64,000 nucleotides of DNA from an uncultured Aquimarina sp. (GTDB lineage Bacteria > Bacteroidota > Bacteroidia > Flavobacteriales > Flavobacteriaceae), in NCBI GenBank assembly GCA_947496555.1, contig CANMDH010000024.1, positions 20,597 to 84,596 on the forward strand. The letters run 5' to 3'. The first letter of the stretch is position 1. The number at the start of each line of letters is the position of its first letter. Below are positions 48,183-56,456 of the stretch, piece by piece. The translations under genes were made by a program, and so were the position numbers. A model generated the notes under the pieces. That model ran no database searches. It was not told the DNA's origin and worked only from the letters and a program-made list of their open reading frames with translations.

Positions 48183-49088
48183 ATGATTAAAATCTTTGAC
48201 CCCAAAAAGATGATTTGGATGCTTTGTTTTGTTTCCATTTCTTCTGCTTCTGCGCAAACCATTTTAAATGGTTTTTTTCCGAAGCAAAATGAATTCACCT
48301 TTGCTACTTCCTATTCTTATAAAAGTTATGATAACTTTTATAGAGGCAGCTCAGTAACAGAAGGTAACCCTTTGGATATGGGTAGAATCTCTTCTTCTAT
48401 CATAAGTGCTTATGGCGAATATGGTATGTTAGATTGGTTATCTACAACTGTAACGGTACCGTATGTTTCGACAAAAAATGAACAAGGAGTCTTAGACCCC
48501 GTACTAGAAACCAGTCAGGTAGAAGGAGTACAGGATTTAAGTGTATTCTTAAAAGCTAAAATTTTAGATAAAAAATTCGAAAATTCAGCCAAATTGGCCC
48601 TTGGTGGAGCAACAGGAATTACTTTACCCGTTGGTGGTTATGAAGAAGCAGGAATACTTTCTATAGGTAGTGGAGCTACCGCCTATGATGGATGTGGTTT
48701 TGTACAATTTACTACTCCTTCTAATATTTTTATAGAATTACAAGCAGCTTATAGCCTAAGAAATAATGCCGATTTCGAAATCCCTAACGCTACTATGTAT
48801 AGTGCAAAGCTAGGATACTATAACAAATGGTTTTATGCCCATGCCAAAGTAGGTATTCAAAATTCTTTAAGTGGATTTGATATTGGGTCTCAAGAATTTA
48901 TAGATGCAGGAGGTCCTGGTGCATTACCTGAGACCGAGGTTGATTACACTAATTTTTATTTTGATCTATATGTTCCTGTTTACAAAAATAGTTTCGGAAT
49001 TTCTTCGGGATATGCAATAAATATGGATGGTAAGAACTACGATAGAGCTTCATCTATTTCGGTAGGCTTGGTTTATAAAACTAACTAA
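48183..49088 (+). CDS. outer-membrane beta-barrel protein (transporter-like)
   Basis: A 301-residue protein with a signal peptide (SISSASAQ) and alternating amphipathic strands to a C-terminal aromatic-rich end (ISVGLVYKTN). It resembles the phenol-degradation MetA-like/transporter class of small barrels (for example FATSYSYKSYDNFYRG, LSTTVTVPYVST, GGATGITLPVGGYEE). The family is loosely defined and its cargo cannot be read. In a DUF547 operon near arsenosugar genes it could carry a small product across the outer membrane (inference). Confidence 0.7.
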   Translation: MIKIFDPKKMIWMLCFVSISSASAQTILNGFFPKQNEFTFATSYSYKSYDNFYRGSSVTEGNPLDMGRISSSIISAYGEYGMLDWLSTTVTVPYVSTKNEQGVLDPVLETSQVEGVQDLSVFLKAKILDKKFENSAKLALGGATGITLPVGGYEEAGILSIGSGATAYDGCGFVQFTTPSNIFIELQAAYSLRNNADFEIPNATMYSAKLGYYNKWFYAHAKVGIQNSLSGFDIGSQEFIDAGGPGALPETEVDYTNFYFDLYVPVYKNSFGISSGYAINMDGKNYDRASSISVGLVYKTN

Positions 49089-49448
49089 TCTTAAAATTAA
49101 AAATTGTTTAGTTTCTGAAACAATTCTTCTCTTGGATTAGACATTGCATTTAATCCAAGAGAAGAATAAAGAATCTTTGTTTCAAACCTAATATTCTAAG
49201 GTTAGATATGGCCCATCATTAAAACAAATTATAAAAATTGAAGAATATGGGCATTATTTCCAAGAATTTAACTCATGATGCAAAGAATGGCGCGAATTTT
49301 GGGTTTACGTTAAATATATGAAATTAAAAAATCAGCAGTATTCCAACTAATGGAGGGGATATCGAAATTGGATTTAATGAGGGTAAAAATTTCCTTCATG
49401 ATTTCATTAGGCAGGAAATATCCTGTTAAAATAAAAAAGTAATTTGGA
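49089..49448. other. intergenic region after the barrel gene
   Basis: This 360-base stretch begins with a small hairpin (AATTGTTT / AAACAATT near 49102-49123) and a 16-bp perfect hairpin at 49124-49166. The rest is AT-rich and holds no gene that could be supported; a 24-codon frame at 49247 is too short to call. Confidence 0.5.
49124..49166 (+). terminator. long perfect hairpin after the barrel gene
   Basis: TTCTTCTCTTGGATTA pairs with TAATCCAAGAGAAGAA over 16 bp around an 11-base loop. There is no T-run after it, so it may be a processing or 3'-stability element rather than an intrinsic terminator. Confidence 0.5.
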
Positions 49449-50492
49449 ATGAAAAATCTACTGATTATTATAGCGATTTGTTTATCCTTTGCCTGCATAG
49501 GAAATAAACAAGCAATACAGGATTCTGTAAAAGTTTCTCCTTTGGAAAATACCATCTATTTAAAAAAGGAAGACTCTGTAAAGGTAGCAGTCCCGATTGA
49601 GGAAAAAGCTCCCGAAACAGTACTTAAAGAAACGGAATCTCAAAATAAAGAGAATAAAATCGGGGATCAATCACCAGACATTTCTGAAAACGAGAAAGCA
49701 GTAGAAAAAAGAGACTCAGTCAAAGTAGCGATTCCCATAGAAGAAAAAGCTCCGGAAATACCTATAAATGCTTCGAAAATCCAAAAGGAAGACAAAAACA
49801 CCAAAACTCAATCTCTTAAAGTCCCTGAAAAACCTAAAGTTGTTTCAAAACCATTGACTCATCAATCCTGGAATACTTTGTTAAGCAAACATGTATCAAA
49901 AGATGGGACTGTAAATTATAAAGGTTTTAAACAAGATCGTGTTGCTTTTAAGGCATATCTAAATAAATTGGGTAAAAACATGCCAACCCAAGACTGGAGC
50001 AAAAAGGACAAACTAGCATATTGGATGAATGTCTACAATGCATTTACAGTAAAGCTAATTATAGACAACTATCCTATAAAAAGTATTAAAGACATTAAAA
50101 ACCCTTGGGATCTACGATTCTTCAAACTTGGAAAAAAATGGTATACCCTTAACGATGTAGAACATAGAATTCTTAGAAAAATGGGAGATCCTAGAATCCA
50201 TTTTGGGATCAATTGTGCTTCATTTTCTTGCCCTCCTCTTTTAAACAAAGCATTTACTGCTCAAAATGTTGATCAACAGCTTGAAAAATTAACAACTGCC
50301 TTTATTAACGATCCTAAACAAAATACGATAACCACTACTAAGATACAATTATCCAAAATATTCTTGTGGTTTAGCAAAGATTTCAAGAAAGCAGGATCCC
50401 TGATCGATTTTTTAAATAAATACTCAAAAGTTGCTATTAGCAAGAATGCAAAACGAAGTTTTAAAAGCTATGATTGGACATTGAACGAGTAA
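49449..50492 (+). CDS. DUF547 lipoprotein with long repeat linker, copy 2
   Basis: A 347-residue lipoprotein (lipobox SFACI). Residues about 25-135 are a low-complexity Lys/Glu/Pro linker with a repeated unit DSVKVAVPIEEKAPE / DSVKVAIPIEEKAPE about 50 residues apart. The DUF547 domain fills the rest: KKDKLAYWMNVYNAFTVKL, DVEHRILRKMGDPRIHF, the complete motif NCASFSCP, and end SFKSYDWTLNE. The linker would hold the domain away from the membrane, which its two secreted paralogues do not need. It stands between two hairpins and is probably a single-gene transcript. Confidence 0.85.
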   Translation: MKNLLIIIAICLSFACIGNKQAIQDSVKVSPLENTIYLKKEDSVKVAVPIEEKAPETVLKETESQNKENKIGDQSPDISENEKAVEKRDSVKVAIPIEEKAPEIPINASKIQKEDKNTKTQSLKVPEKPKVVSKPLTHQSWNTLLSKHVSKDGTVNYKGFKQDRVAFKAYLNKLGKNMPTQDWSKKDKLAYWMNVYNAFTVKLIIDNYPIKSIKDIKNPWDLRFFKLGKKWYTLNDVEHRILRKMGDPRIHFGINCASFSCPPLLNKAFTAQNVDQQLEKLTTAFINDPKQNTITTTKIQLSKIFLWFSKDFKKAGSLIDFLNKYSKVAISKNAKRSFKSYDWTLNE

Positions 50493-50840
50493 CACATAAT
50501 ACTTTAAAATCGTTATAAAACATTCTTTTTTTCATAAAATTAGTACCAAATCCCTTCGTATTTTTAAAAAATACTGAAGGGATTTTTACATTTAAAATGT
50601 TAATTTTTTTGTAAAAACCTAAAATTAATCAGTTACAAACACCCTATGAGTTAAACAGAAATTAAAAACATAAAATTTTGACTATCAAATATTTAAAATA
50701 AATAATTACGCAGAAATGAAAACTGAAATCTATACCTTCAAATAAAAATTGATGTAATGGAGTTGTAAGGACATTTCTTGATTTTCTACTAAAAAGTCAG
50801 ATCACTCAATAAATGATAACCATTCAAAAAAACTGAAAAT
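50493..50840. other. intergenic region between DUF547 copies 2 and 3
   Basis: This 348-base AT-rich stretch contains the terminator of copy 2 near its left end and then no recognisable gene or element up to copy 3. Copy 3 therefore needs its own promoter, which was not identified. Confidence 0.5.
50548..50587 (+). terminator. intrinsic terminator after DUF547 copy 2
   Basis: AAATCCCTTC at 50548-50557 pairs with GAAGGGATTT at 50576-50585; the inner part GTATTTTT / AAAAATAC extends the stem with one bulged base. A short T-run follows. Confidence 0.75.
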
Positions 50841-51587
50841 ATGAAAGCTCCAAAAATTATATTAGTGCTGTTAACCGCATTATTTTTTAATCAGGTACAA
50901 TCTCAAAATAGTTTTGATCATAGTGTATGGGATCAGGCTTTGTTATTAAATGTTTCTGAAGATGGAAAAGTCGATTACAACGGGTTTATGAGAGATAGCT
51001 CACAGTTATATCAGTATTTCCAGCAACTTTCAGAAAATCCTCCTCAGGAAAACTGGTCGAGAGAGGAGAAACTAGCCTATTGGATCAATGCTTATAACGC
51101 ATATACAATCAAGCTCGTAATTGATAGTTATCCTTTAAAAAGCATTAAAGATGTTCAGGACCCTTGGAACAAGAAATTCTTCAAAATTGATGGGGTATGG
51201 CATAGTTTAGGTGAATTAGAACACAAAATCCTTAGAAAATTTGGCGACCCAAGAATCCATTTTGCTATCAACTGTGCATCTATATCCTGCCCAGTGGTAT
51301 GGAACAGAGCCTATACAGCAGATAATCTTCATACCGCATTGGATCAACAAACCGAAAAGTTTATCAATGACCCAATCCGAAATACCATCACAGAAAAATT
51401 GGTAAACGTATCAAAAATATTTTCTTGGTATAAAAAGGATTTCAGGGTAAATGGCGGGGACGTTAAGGATTTCATTAATCGATATGCTGCCGTAAAAATT
51501 ACAAATCAGCCCAAAAAAGGATACAAAGAATACGATTGGAGACTAAATGAGCAAGCCGTAGTAACTCCTGCCTTAGTAATCGACTAA
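50841..51587 (+). CDS. DUF547 protein, copy 3
   Basis: A 248-residue secreted protein (signal peptide to QVQSQ), closely similar to copy 1: both begin the mature part with FDHSVWDQ-type sequence, share the same domain layout and end in GYKEYDW.LNEQ. Here the motif is complete (NCASISCP). The start of the arsenosugar-type transferase lies 66 bases downstream, so the two may be co-transcribed. That link is the main reason to connect DUF547 proteins with the arsenosugar genes (inference). Confidence 0.85.
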   Translation: MKAPKIILVLLTALFFNQVQSQNSFDHSVWDQALLLNVSEDGKVDYNGFMRDSSQLYQYFQQLSENPPQENWSREEKLAYWINAYNAYTIKLVIDSYPLKSIKDVQDPWNKKFFKIDGVWHSLGELEHKILRKFGDPRIHFAINCASISCPVVWNRAYTADNLHTALDQQTEKFINDPIRNTITEKLVNVSKIFSWYKKDFRVNGGDVKDFINRYAAVKITNQPKKGYKEYDWRLNEQAVVTPALVID

Positions 51588-51653
51588 ACTCAAAAATCTA
51601 AGGACTAGTACATAAATGAGTAAATTTACACCCTAACAAATAAATTTACCCCA

Positions 51654-52367
51654 TTGAAAATATCGATTATTATCCCAATACTTAACGAAGCAGCTGGCAT
51701 TGGTGAGCTGCTTTCTTACTTGATCAATACAACAAGTACCACAAAAAACCTAAAAGAGATTATCGTTGTTGATGGGGGCAGTGTAGATGGGTCACAAAAT
51801 ATAGTACAGACTATTGCGAAAAGTAAAAAAGAAATCGTAATAAAACTTACCCCTTCAAAAAAAGGTAGGGCCATACAGTTAAATGCAGGGGCAAAAGCTG
51901 CTTCTGGAGAGATTTTATATTTTCTTCATGCCGATTCATATCCTCCAAAACATTATGATCGGTATATCATAAACGAGGTTGAAAAAGGAAATAATGCTGG
52001 TTGTTTCAGAATGAAATTTGATTACAATCACTGGTGGCTACGTTTTTTAAGTTGGTTAACTCAATTTGAAAGCAAACGTTGTCGCGGTGGTGATCAAAGT
52101 CAATTTATTACTACTTCTTTGTTTAATCAAATTGGTGGTTATGATGAGTCATACATTGTTTATGAAGACAATGAGCTTGTGGATCGATTATTTTCCTTAA
52201 AAGAATTTGTAATCATCCCAAAATATGTAATCACCTCTGCCAGGCGTTACAGAGAAATTGGTGTTTTTCGACTTCAATATCATTTTTTAAACATTCATAT
52301 GCGTAGATGGATGGGTGCCTCTTCCGAAGATTTATATCAATACTATAAAGAAAAGGTGGTTAATTAA
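51654..52367 (+). CDS. TIGR04283-type arsenosugar glycosyltransferase (GT2)
   Basis: A 237-residue GT-A/GT2 glycosyltransferase with SIIIPILNEAAGIGELL, IIVVDGGSVDGSQ, FLHADSYPP (DxD-like) and GGDQSQFITTSLFNQIGGYDE. This is the pattern of the second arsenosugar-associated transferase. The start is TTG at 51654; no in-frame ATG fits. No signal or membrane segment was seen, so it is cytoplasmic. It would move the arsenoribosyl group from its activated donor onto an acceptor such as glycerol or a lipid headgroup (inference). It overlaps the opposing lipoprotein gene by eight bases. Confidence 0.85.
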   Translation: MKISIIIPILNEAAGIGELLSYLINTTSTTKNLKEIIVVDGGSVDGSQNIVQTIAKSKKEIVIKLTPSKKGRAIQLNAGAKAASGEILYFLHADSYPPKHYDRYIINEVEKGNNAGCFRMKFDYNHWWLRFLSWLTQFESKRCRGGDQSQFITTSLFNQIGGYDESYIVYEDNELVDRLFSLKEFVIIPKYVITSARRYREIGVFRLQYHFLNIHMRRWMGASSEDLYQYYKEKVVN

Positions 52368-52848
52368 CCGTTTTAAGATTTTTAATTATTTCAGAAATCT
52401 TGTTCTTAAATGTAATGATTTCTGCACTTTGATCATCGGTATTATTAGTATCAACACTGTATTTTTTTGTTTTTCCTTCTGCAGTAGTTACTTCAAAATA
52501 AAAGCCTCCCTGGTCTGCACAATCAGGGCATCCATAGGTCTTATCAGAACCGCTTATAAATTCTGTTGGAATTTCGTTTAAAATATTTCGATACATCAAA
52601 TACAACGGATTAGAAAAAGTAAAAGAACCTTTAAAACTATAATTCTGAGTAAAAAAATCAACCACACGATCTTCTTCAAGTTTTGCATTATCTATTTTGA
52701 AAACATCAAAACAATTTCCAAAACATTCTCCTGCATATGATCCAAACACTAAAGATGCTCCTTCACTATTATTGGTTTGATCATCATCGTTACTGCAAGA
52801 AGGCAATAAAAAAATACCGAAGATAAATGCGATAAAGTACGATTTCAT
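52360..52848 (-). CDS. small lipoprotein of unknown function
   Basis: A 162-residue lipoprotein from the ATG at 52848 (the frame is open from 52881, but this start places the signal SYFIAFIFGIFLLPSC correctly). After a Ser/Asn/Asp linker come residues with paired Cys (ECFGNCFDVF; YGCPDCADQGG), which could form disulfides or bind metal. No family was recognised. It is divergent from the AraC regulator at 53001. Confidence 0.7.
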   Translation of the reverse strand: MKSYFIAFIFGIFLLPSCSNDDDQTNNSEGASLVFGSYAGECFGNCFDVFKIDNAKLEEDRVVDFFTQNYSFKGSFTFSNPLYLMYRNILNEIPTEFISGSDKTYGCPDCADQGGFYFEVTTAEGKTKKYSVDTNNTDDQSAEIITFKNKISEIIKNLKTVN

Positions 52849-52927
52849 GATGTTCTGCTTTTTGATTTTCGTTGTATCCAAAAGATTAATAAATAATTAA
52901 AAGGTTGCGTAGCAATAATATGTGCAT

Positions 52928-52944
52928 TTTTGACCGAAAAACAC
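52928..52944. promoter_or_regulatory. operator candidate upstream of araC gene (repeat copy 1)
   Basis: TTTTGACCGAAAAACAC, repeated exactly at 53870-53886. It lies 57-73 bases ahead of the AraC start. A hairpin (CTACTTTT / AAAAGTAG) follows at once. Confidence 0.65.
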
Positions 52945-53000
52945 TACTTTTATTAAAAAGTAGCATCTAGAAAACCTATTTCTAGGCATTTTTGTTCGTT

Positions 53001-53867
53001 ATGAAAGTAGTCCCACAAGTATTTTATAAACATCCCAAGATCGAGAAGGTTCTGGTCGATGGACTCTCGTGTGTGATCATAAAAAGCGTACAACAAGCTG
53101 ATCTTCAGAACGAACGATATTTGGCTGCGCATGCTTTAACTTTGGTGTTAAATGGAGCGTTGCAAGTTGAAGATCCAGATGGTGATATCACTATGGTAAA
53201 CAAAAATCAAATGATTCTTTTACCAAAAGGATTGTATCTGATCTCGGATATTATTCCAAAAGAAGAATCTTTTGAGGCTATCGTCTTTTTCTTTGATGAG
53301 GAAATCACCGATGAATTCCTCATCAATTTTGAGGAAACTCAACCAGAAAAAGTTACTACATCTTTATGTATCAAGTATGATCAAAACCTACGACTATTTG
53401 TGGATGCTTTACTTGCCTTGTACAGAGGTAAACATCAAAACCAGTTTACCAAACCAAAACTATTAGAGTTTCTTCACCTTATCAGTCTTTCAGATCATGG
53501 GCAAGAGTTTATAAATAGGCTTCAGACTTTAAAAAATAGAGAGCGCAAGAATATCAAAGTATTTATGTCTCAAAATTTTGCAAAACCCCTGGATATCGAA
53601 GACTATGCTTACCTTACCGGAAGAAGTATTTCAACTTTCAGAAGGGATTTTAAATCAAAATTTGGCATCTCTCCCAAAAAATGGTTGATCGAAAAACGGT
53701 TAGAAAAAGCAGCGACGTTGCTAAAAGAAAAAAGCGATTCGATCACTAACATTGCATTGCAAGTCGGGTACGAAAATACGTCTCATTTTATCAAGGCTTT
53801 CCAAAAAAAATTCAATACTTCGCCTAAGCAATTTCAGATTGGCCATAGAAAAAATATGATGATTTAA
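53001..53867 (+). CDS. AraC-family transcriptional regulator
   Basis: A 288-residue regulator from the ATG at 53001 (a TTG three codons earlier is less likely). The N-terminal half is a cupin-like effector domain (LNGALQVEDPDGDITMVNKNQ); the C-terminal ~100 residues are HTH_18 (LDIEDYAYLTGRSISTFRRD and ITNIALQVGYENTSHFIKAF). The identical 17-bp repeat ahead of this gene and ahead of the next one (53958) suggests that it regulates itself and the oxidoreductase pair. The signal may be an electrophile or xenobiotic given the azoreductase (inference). Confidence 0.9.
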   Translation: MKVVPQVFYKHPKIEKVLVDGLSCVIIKSVQQADLQNERYLAAHALTLVLNGALQVEDPDGDITMVNKNQMILLPKGLYLISDIIPKEESFEAIVFFFDEEITDEFLINFEETQPEKVTTSLCIKYDQNLRLFVDALLALYRGKHQNQFTKPKLLEFLHLISLSDHGQEFINRLQTLKNRERKNIKVFMSQNFAKPLDIEDYAYLTGRSISTFRRDFKSKFGISPKKWLIEKRLEKAATLLKEKSDSITNIALQVGYENTSHFIKAFQKKFNTSPKQFQIGHRKNMMI

Positions 53868-53869
53868 TC

Positions 53870-53886
53870 TTTTGACCGAAAAACAC
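53870..53886. promoter_or_regulatory. operator candidate upstream of the oxidoreductase pair (repeat copy 2)
   Basis: TTTTGACCGAAAAACAC, the same as 52928-52944. It lies 72-88 bases before the start of the oxidoreductase gene, a spacing similar to that of copy 1. Confidence 0.65.
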
Positions 53887-53957
53887 CATTTTTAGAGTTT
53901 CTGAAGATTTCTCCTAATGGGTTTAAAAGACATTTGTACAGAATTAAATATGTATAA

Positions 53958-54827
53958 ATGAAAACAATAGGATTTATCGGACTCGGGATTATGGGTAGCC
54001 GCATGGCAGCCAATCTACAAAAAGAAGGTTACCAGCTTTACGTATATAATCGAACGAAGGAAAAGGCTTCGAGCCTTATCAAAGATGATGCAATCTGGTG
54101 TTCTACTCCAAAGGAGCTGGGCGAGCATTCAGACATAGTGATTACCATGCTTTCTACACCAGAGGTAGTTAAAGAAATAGCCGAAGGTGAAAATGGATTA
54201 CTGTTAGGAATGAAAGAAAATAATCTTTGGGTTAATTGCAGCACAGTGAACCCTTCTTTTACCATAGAAATGGCGGATCTCTCAAGAAAATATCATACCC
54301 GATATCTTGACGCCCCGGTAGCGGGCACTAAAGGTCCAGCCGAGAAAGGTGAATTACTATTTCTCGTAGGCGGAAACAAACGCGATATTGAAGAAGCTAA
54401 TCCACTTTTTGAGATCATGGGTAAAAAGACCTTGCATTTGGGCGATGTTGGGAAAGGTGCCGCCATGAAAATGTTAATCAATCAGTTGCTAGGGCAATCC
54501 ATGGTTGCTTTTGCAGAGGCCATGGTTATGGGTGAAGCCATGGGGCTACAAAAAGAAACCCTTTTCACTGTATTGCTCAACACACCGGTCATGGCCCCTG
54601 TGATGACAGCTATACGCCCTAAGCTCGAAAATGGCAATTACGAACCTAACTTCCCTTTACAATGGATCCAAAAAGACCTGCACCTGTCTAGCATTTCTGC
54701 CTACGAAAGTGGAGTAGCCACTCCAAACCTAAATGCTACCAAAGAGATCTTTGCACAAGCTAAACAACATGGGTTTGGTGATTTAGACTTCACGGCAGTA
54801 TATGAATTTTTAAACCTTAAAAAATAA
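53958..54827 (+). CDS. NAD(P)-dependent beta-hydroxyacid dehydrogenase family oxidoreductase
   Basis: A 289-residue dehydrogenase. The Rossmann start TIGFIGLGIMGSRMAANL, the VNCSTVNPSFT and LDAPVAGTKGPAEKGELLFL regions, and the catalytic lysine in GKGAAMKMLINQLLG mark the 3-hydroxyisobutyrate/GLYR1-type family. It lies 5 bases before the azoreductase gene and shares its promoter. The exact substrate (hydroxyacid or semialdehyde) is not readable. Confidence 0.88.
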   Translation: MKTIGFIGLGIMGSRMAANLQKEGYQLYVYNRTKEKASSLIKDDAIWCSTPKELGEHSDIVITMLSTPEVVKEIAEGENGLLLGMKENNLWVNCSTVNPSFTIEMADLSRKYHTRYLDAPVAGTKGPAEKGELLFLVGGNKRDIEEANPLFEIMGKKTLHLGDVGKGAAMKMLINQLLGQSMVAFAEAMVMGEAMGLQKETLFTVLLNTPVMAPVMTAIRPKLENGNYEPNFPLQWIQKDLHLSSISAYESGVATPNLNATKEIFAQAKQHGFGDLDFTAVYEFLNLKK

Positions 54828-54832
54828 ATACT

Positions 54833-55438
54833 ATGAAGTTATTAAGAATAGATGCCAGTTCAAGAATTGAGAATTCTGATAGTAGAAAATTGGCTGATCA
54901 ATTTCAGCAACAATGGCAAAAATCTAATTTAAATGGAAAGGTTATCGTTAGGGATATTATCAACCAACCGATTCCGCACATTCACCAAAAGACTATAGAA
55001 GGTTTCTACACTCCGCAAGAAGCATTTAATGAAGAATTGACAAGAGCAACGTCATTATCAAACACTTTAATTTCTGAATTAAAAGAAACCGATGTATTGC
55101 TGATCAGTACCCCTATGTATAACTTTGGAGTACCATCGGCTTTAAAAGCCTGGATCGATCATATTGTACGAATCAATAAAACTTTTGGAGTAAGTGAAGA
55201 GGGTTCTTTTTTTGGAATGGTGAAAGATGTAAAAGCATATATCCTTACAACTGCAGGTGCTGTTTATGCTACCGACGAGATGAAAGCATCAAATTTTTTA
55301 CAGCCTTATTTGCAAACGGTACTTGGGCTTATTGGCATCACGGATATAACTTTTCTCCCTTTAGAAGGTACTACCATGGATACAGTAGTTTTTGAACAAC
55401 TGAAGGTCGATGCTTTAAAAAGAATTGCTCAAATCTAA
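54833..55438 (+). CDS. azoR: FMN-dependent NADH-azoreductase
   Basis: A 201-residue flavodoxin-fold reductase: LLRIDASSRIENSDSRKLAD at the N-terminus, the FMN-binding TPMYNFGVPSALKAWIDH motif, and LTTAGAVYATDE. It reduces azo compounds and quinones by two-electron transfer using NADH and is a common answer to electrophile stress. It forms a two-gene operon with the dehydrogenase under the repeat that also precedes the AraC gene. Confidence 0.9.
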   Translation: MKLLRIDASSRIENSDSRKLADQFQQQWQKSNLNGKVIVRDIINQPIPHIHQKTIEGFYTPQEAFNEELTRATSLSNTLISELKETDVLLISTPMYNFGVPSALKAWIDHIVRINKTFGVSEEGSFFGMVKDVKAYILTTAGAVYATDEMKASNFLQPYLQTVLGLIGITDITFLPLEGTTMDTVVFEQLKVDALKRIAQI

Positions 55439-55501
55439 CTTGAATTTTTAAAGTTATAAGACACTTAGTAATCGAGAAAGTATATAACCAACAAAAGAAA
55501 A

Positions 55502-55538
55502 AAAGCGAACTTTGGTTCGCTTTACTATTTTTTTAGTT
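55502..55538. terminator. bidirectional terminator after azoR
   Basis: AAAGCGAAC pairs with GTTCGCTTT around TTTG; T-rich sequence follows on the plus strand and A-rich sequence precedes it, so it can serve both azoR and the converging small peptide gene. Confidence 0.8.
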
Positions 55539-55676
55539 TACACAGCAACAATTCTCATCATTATTGCCAGGAGCACAAAAACAATAAACACAGGGACCAT
55601 TACTAGAACCCGCTTTAATAGATTTAAGCTCAACACTGCTTAAAGTTCTTCCAAGATTTGAAATGTCTTTTAACAT
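55533..55676 (-). CDS. Cys-rich small peptide with bacteriocin-like leader (47 aa)
   Basis: A 47-residue peptide. The leader resembles flavobacterial GG-type leaders (LKDISNLGRTLSSVELKSI) but ends in KAG instead of GG. The core has six Cys in 19 residues (CVYCFCAPGNNDENCCCVN). Such peptides are seen as secreted, disulfide- or thioether-bridged products. No modifying enzyme or transporter is beside it. The frame, leader pattern and Cys pattern together support a gene; the AT-rich upstream region was not matched to a promoter. Confidence 0.65.
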   Translation of the reverse strand: MLKDISNLGRTLSSVELKSIKAGSSNGPCVYCFCAPGNNDENCCCVN

Positions 55677-55883
55677 AATTAAAGGGTTTTTAAGAGTTAT
55701 TAATTTTTAAATATAAATAATAACAATCAGAATAACAGTTAAAGGAGTGATAATACAATTTTATCGCTTACCCAAATAAATTAAGTTCCCGTAGCTTTCG
55801 AAATTAAAAAGCTGCCTACATAAAAAGTAGAGAAAAGGCATCTAATAGTTTTTTTGGTATGAGTTTTGCATCATAATCAACCT

Positions 55884-56447
55884 ATGAAAACAGTTTTTGC
55901 CTGTATATTATTCTTTTTTACCTCTGTATGGGCTAACTGCCAGGAAACTGAGTTTCTTAATGGATACATTGTTACCTTTTCTAAGGATACACTATTTGGA
56001 AAGGTGAAAGATCGAAAATTAGGATGGAGCCATGAATTGATCAACAAAATACATATCAAATTTGATAATGGCCGAGTTAAAAAAATCAAGAAAAAGAATA
56101 TCACTACTTATAAAAGAGGAAATGAGGTATTTGTGAGAAGTAGAATAACAGAACAACTCCCAATACTCAACATAAAAGAAGATGCAGATTATTTTTTGGT
56201 TACACTAGTATCAGGCAATGTAGAACTTTACAAACATTACTTTAATGATCAAGATAGCGGAATCATAGATTACGTCTTTCTTATTAGGTCAAAGAATTCT
56301 ACTATTTATAAAAGGCTTCCTCCCTTGGGTTTTAAGAAGATATTGCGAAGGCATTTTGGTCAATCATCGGGTATAGTGGCAAAACTAGAAAGTAAAAAAT
56401 ATCGATACGCCGATATACCGACACTCGTTAAAGAACTCAATAGATAG
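55884..56447 (+). CDS. exported hypothetical protein
   Basis: A 187-residue protein from the ATG at 55884 (the frame is open from 55866). It has a signal peptide (VFACILFFFTSVWANCQ) with a Cys near the cleavage site. The mature part is basic (RVKKIKKKNITTYKRG) with no recognised domain; the pattern of a repeated TYKRG / STIYKRLPP is a weak resemblance to proteins of unknown function common in Flavobacteria. It is convergent with the acetyltransferase gene. Confidence 0.65.
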   Translation: MKTVFACILFFFTSVWANCQETEFLNGYIVTFSKDTLFGKVKDRKLGWSHELINKIHIKFDNGRVKKIKKKNITTYKRGNEVFVRSRITEQLPILNIKEDADYFLVTLVSGNVELYKHYFNDQDSGIIDYVFLIRSKNSTIYKRLPPLGFKKILRRHFGQSSGIVAKLESKKYRYADIPTLVKELNR

Positions 56448-56456
56448 CCTATTTCA

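Noticed and set aside
49247-49321. A 24-codon frame after the barrel gene
   Set aside because: Too short, with no leader, signal or paralogue to support it.
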